The notes under the pieces were generated by a model. The model was not told where the DNA came from and made no database searches. It worked only from the letters and a program-made list of their open reading frames with translations. From assembly GCA_023402395.1 (NCBI GenBank), contig JAEYGI010000029.1:1-7813 (forward strand): DNA of 7,813 nucleotides, given 5' to 3'. Positions 5,819 to 7,813 of the stretch are shown here, in pieces. Both the position numbers and the translations under genes were made by a program. Within the stretch, counting starts at the first letter, position 1; each line of letters starts with the position of its first letter. The DNA comes from Bacillota bacterium. Its GTDB lineage: Bacteria > Bacillota > UBA4882 > UBA8346.

Positions 5819-7687
5819 ATGATCAGAAAGCGGGGTGAAACGATCATGAAAGCCATTCCAACCTGGTCACGGCCGCGATGGGCGGATTCTTTTTGGGAGA
5901 AGCTGATGAACCGGGGACTTCGCTACCGGCTTACTCTCGCCTTTATGATCATTTCACTCGTTCCGCTGCTGGCGCTGGGGATCTTTACCTATTACCACAC
6001 GGCGGATACCATTCAAGGGATTGTCAGCCGTTATACCGGCGATATTACCAACGAAATCAACATCAACCTGTTCCTGAACTTCAAGAACATCGACGATATC
6101 GGCAAAGTATTGTTAAACAACGCCTCGGTCCGGGAGATTCTGGTCAAGGGCGATCCGGCGGCGACCCGGGATTATGGGGCTGACAGCGCCAAGATCGTCT
6201 CCCTGTTGAAGAGCATTAAGTTTAGCAACGACTTTATCACCAGTATCTTTATACTCTCGGCGCGCAGCGACAATATCTATGCGGTCGGCGATGTAACCGG
6301 GATATATGGGATCGATTTTTTCAGCGAGGAGTACCGGAACGGTTATAAAGCGTCCGATCTCTACCGGGAAACGCTTACCGAATATAACAACTATAAATGG
6401 TGGCCGCCCCGCGAGGTCCTCGGCCGCCGGGTCTTCATCCTCACCCGCAAACTCTACGATTCCGACCTGAACGTGCTCGGAGTGATGGTAATCCATGTCC
6501 ACGAGAATATTCTGGCCAATATCTGCCGCCGCCTGGAGCACGGGAAAAGCACCTGGCTGTATCTGATGGACGCTTCGGGAAAGGTAATCTTCCAGCCCGA
6601 AGGCGCCGGGACATTGGGATTGGCGAATGGCGCCTTCCGGCGCGGGATCAATCGCGGCGAGCAAGGCGCTTTCGTGACCCGGGCCGGGTCAAAGCGGATG
6701 TTTGTCATGTACAATACCTTCTTTGTCACCGGCTGGAAGCTGGTCGCGCTGACCCCTTACGCCGAATTGATTAGGGAAGCGGCAATGATTCGCAACGTCA
6801 CCTTGGGGATCGTTTTGATCTGCCTGCTAGCGGTGTTGGCGCTTTCCTGGTGGATTGCCAAGGGCATCATCAAGCCGGTGGAGAAGCTGAACCGGCTGAT
6901 GAAACAAGGAGCTACCGGCGACATGTCGGTCCGTTTCCCGGTCCGGTACGGGGATGAGATCGGAACACTGGGCGGCTCGTTCAACCGGATGATGGCCAAC
7001 ATCGAAGAACTGATGGAACGGCTCGACGCCGAGAAACGGCGGAAGGTCGAAGCCGAGATCCGGGCGCTGGAAGCGCAGATTAATCCCCATTTTCTCTATA
7101 ATACGCTGGCCGCCATCTATTGGATGGCAATGGCCGACGGCAATACCCGGGTCGGCGCAATGGCCGCTTCGCTCTCGACCTTCTTCCGGCTGGGGTTGAA
7201 TAAGGGGCGGGAATTGACAACCGTCGCCAAGGAAGTGGAGCATGTCCGGAACTATTTGAGCATTCAAAAGATGCGGTTTGAGGAGCGCTTCGAGTATGAG
7301 ATTCAGTGGGCGGAAGAACTCGGCCCTTGCGAGACCATAAAGCTAATCCTGCAGCCGTTGGTGGAAAACTCGTTGATCCACGGGATCGAGCCCTCCGGCC
7401 GCCGTGGCCTGATCCGGGTGGAGGTGGCCGGCCGGGACGGGCGGCTCGTTTTCCGGGTCAGCGATAACGGGGTGGGGATCCCGGAAGCCGGGTCGCGCCT
7501 GGAGGAGCTGATTGAGGGCGGATACGGATTGAAAAACATCCGGGAGCGGTTGCGATTGTATTTCAATAACGACTTCACGCTGAACTGCTTCAGTATACCG
7601 GGGCGGGAGACGGTCTTCGAGGTCACCGTCCCCGCCGTTACTCATGGGGAGGGTGGAGGAAATGGCGCGACTGTTGATTGTGGATGA
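5819..7687 (+). CDS. YesM-like membrane sensor histidine kinase (dCache-HAMP-His_kinase)
   Basis: A two-component sensor of the YesM/LytS-like class that typically pairs with AraC-type (YesN) regulators in sugar-utilisation loci. In 622 aa it has a membrane segment (about 36-58), a large extracellular Cache-like sensor (about 59-323), a second membrane segment (about 325-345), HAMP (about 346-400), a coiled stretch, the His_kinase domain with phosphoacceptor His424 in QINPHFLYNTL, and a HATPase domain with N box LVENSLIHG (Asn517), G1 SDNGVGI (Asp549) and G2 GGYGLKNIRERL (568-579). All motifs appear intact. The start is uncertain. ATG 5819 has a weak GGGGA; ATG 5846 has GGGGTGA at good spacing; ATG 5906 has GGGAG at about 6 nt and puts the first membrane segment close to the N-terminus, as is usual in the family. 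The last 26 nt overlap the start of a response regulator gene. It is divergent from the GH88 operon, its probable target. The gene is GC-rich like the GH88 pair. The ligand cannot be read from sequence. Confidence 0.92.
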   Translation: MIRKRGETIMKAIPTWSRPRWADSFWEKLMNRGLRYRLTLAFMIISLVPLLALGIFTYYHTADTIQGIVSRYTGDITNEININLFLNFKNIDDIGKVLLNNASVREILVKGDPAATRDYGADSAKIVSLLKSIKFSNDFITSIFILSARSDNIYAVGDVTGIYGIDFFSEEYRNGYKASDLYRETLTEYNNYKWWPPREVLGRRVFILTRKLYDSDLNVLGVMVIHVHENILANICRRLEHGKSTWLYLMDASGKVIFQPEGAGTLGLANGAFRRGINRGEQGAFVTRAGSKRMFVMYNTFFVTGWKLVALTPYAELIREAAMIRNVTLGIVLICLLAVLALSWWIAKGIIKPVEKLNRLMKQGATGDMSVRFPVRYGDEIGTLGGSFNRMMANIEELMERLDAEKRRKVEAEIRALEAQINPHFLYNTLAAIYWMAMADGNTRVGAMAASLSTFFRLGLNKGRELTTVAKEVEHVRNYLSIQKMRFEERFEYEIQWAEELGPCETIKLILQPLVENSLIHGIEPSGRRGLIRVEVAGRDGRLVFRVSDNGVGIPEAGSRLEELIEGGYGLKNIRERLRLYFNNDFTLNCFSIPGRETVFEVTVPAVTHGEGGGNGATVDCG

Positions 7688-7736
7688 TGGACCGTATTGG
7701 GCTAGGCGGACAGACCAAAAGGGTGGTATCTCCTGA
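7662..7736 (+). pseudogene. Response regulator gene start, interrupted by an insertion sequence
   Basis: An ATG at 7662, preceded by GGGGAGGG (7646-7653) and a closer GGAGG (7655-7659), begins MARLLIVDD, the first beta strand and acidic pair of a receiver domain. It overlaps the end of the kinase gene, the normal arrangement for a YesM/YesN pair. After the second Asp codon the frame runs into unrelated sequence and stops at TGA 7734-7736, giving only 24 codons. The switch coincides with TGGACC at 7688, the likely tip of an IS3-family element. The remainder of the gene, expected to include the rest of the receiver domain and an AraC-type DNA-binding domain, would lie beyond the element and outside the window. 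AraC-type output is inferred from the kinase class only. Confidence 0.75.
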
Positions 7737-7813
7737 TTTCATACATTAGGGGCGATATTCCCCCTAAAGCACTATGCCGCCTTCGGATATTGTAGTAATC
7801 AAACCACTTTCGT
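7688..7813 (-). mobile_element. End of an IS3-family insertion sequence (partial)
   Basis: The inferred tip begins TGGACCGTATTGGGC at 7688, so on the minus strand the element ends in CA, as IS3-family elements do (TG...CA termini). The transposase stop lies 14 nt inside this tip, a typical IS3 layout. The other end, the full inverted repeat and any target duplication are beyond the window. The exact boundary could shift by a base or two because TGATGG at the junction fits both the regulator codons and the IS. Confidence 0.75.
7702..7813 (-). CDS. IS3-family transposase, C-terminal end (partial)
   Basis: On the minus strand the frame entering from beyond the window edge encodes 36 residues and stops at TAG (7702-7704). 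It reads KWFDYYNIRRRHSALGG, then ISPLMYE and a short tail. The F-x-YYN-x-x-R-x-H-x-ALG-x-x-(S/T)P signature is the well-known C-terminal end of the DDE integrase core of IS3-family orfB transposases, just after the catalytic Glu, which is outside the window. The gene points away from the interrupted regulator. Subgroup cannot be assigned from so little sequence. Confidence 0.85.
   Translation of the reverse strand, partial: RKWFDYYNIRRRHSALGGISPLMYEIRRYHPFGLSA

Noticed and set aside
1..7813. CRISPR array, tRNA or rRNA genes
   Set aside because: No regularly spaced direct repeats, no tRNA cloverleaf-like signature and no rRNA core sequence were seen on either strand.

Overview
The window looks like an accessory stretch of a carbohydrate-degrading bacterium, probably a Bacillota (Clostridia/Limnochordia-like) lineage. 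The reasons are the strong AGGAGG-type ribosome binding sites, a YesM-type (dCache-HAMP-His_kinase) sensor of the kind paired with AraC-type YesN regulators, and intracellular GH88 enzymes. This assignment is inference; no rRNA, tRNA or other taxonomic marker is present.

Layout. 1-734 holds no convincing intact gene. It contains a GC-rich structured stretch, a GGGGACG/CGTCCCC hairpin, a decayed-looking open frame at 200-502 that may be a transposase remnant, and an AT-rich leader with a TTGACA box. 735-2807 (+) encodes a soluble PAS-PAS-HisKA-HATPase-REC hybrid histidine kinase behind an excellent AAGGAGGT site. 2808-3065 separates it from a convergent operon and contains a 52-nt near-perfect hairpin. 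3066-4232 and 4254-5405 (both -) are two tandem paralogous GH88 unsaturated glucuronyl hydrolases, 21 nt apart and about 60% identical by eye. Both keep the catalytic Asp pair with the 61-residue spacing of the characterised Bacillus UGL. 5406-5818 is a divergent regulatory region. It has three TTGACTAA boxes, other inverted repeats, a possible 41-codon leader ORF, and mutually exclusive hairpins each followed by a T-run. 5819-7687 (+) is the YesM-like membrane sensor kinase. Its coding end overlaps the start of a response regulator gene (7662) that keeps only about nine codons before being interrupted at about 7688 by the end of an IS3-family element. The transposase C-terminus of that element is readable on the minus strand (7702 to beyond 7813).

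How it fits together (inference). The membrane kinase would sense an extracellular sugar-related signal and phosphorylate a YesN-like regulator, which would act on the divergent region to induce the GH88 pair. The GH88 enzymes would finish, in the cytoplasm, the breakdown of imported unsaturated uronate disaccharides released by a polysaccharide lyase encoded elsewhere. In this genome copy the regulator appears to be broken by the IS, leaving the kinase without its adjacent partner. The PAS hybrid kinase is more AT-rich than the sugar locus and has no visible partner gene, so it is probably functionally separate.

I did not find a clearly new biological system. The most unusual elements are the IS-decapitated regulator, the overlapping-terminator leader with its small ORF, and the tandem GH88 duplication.
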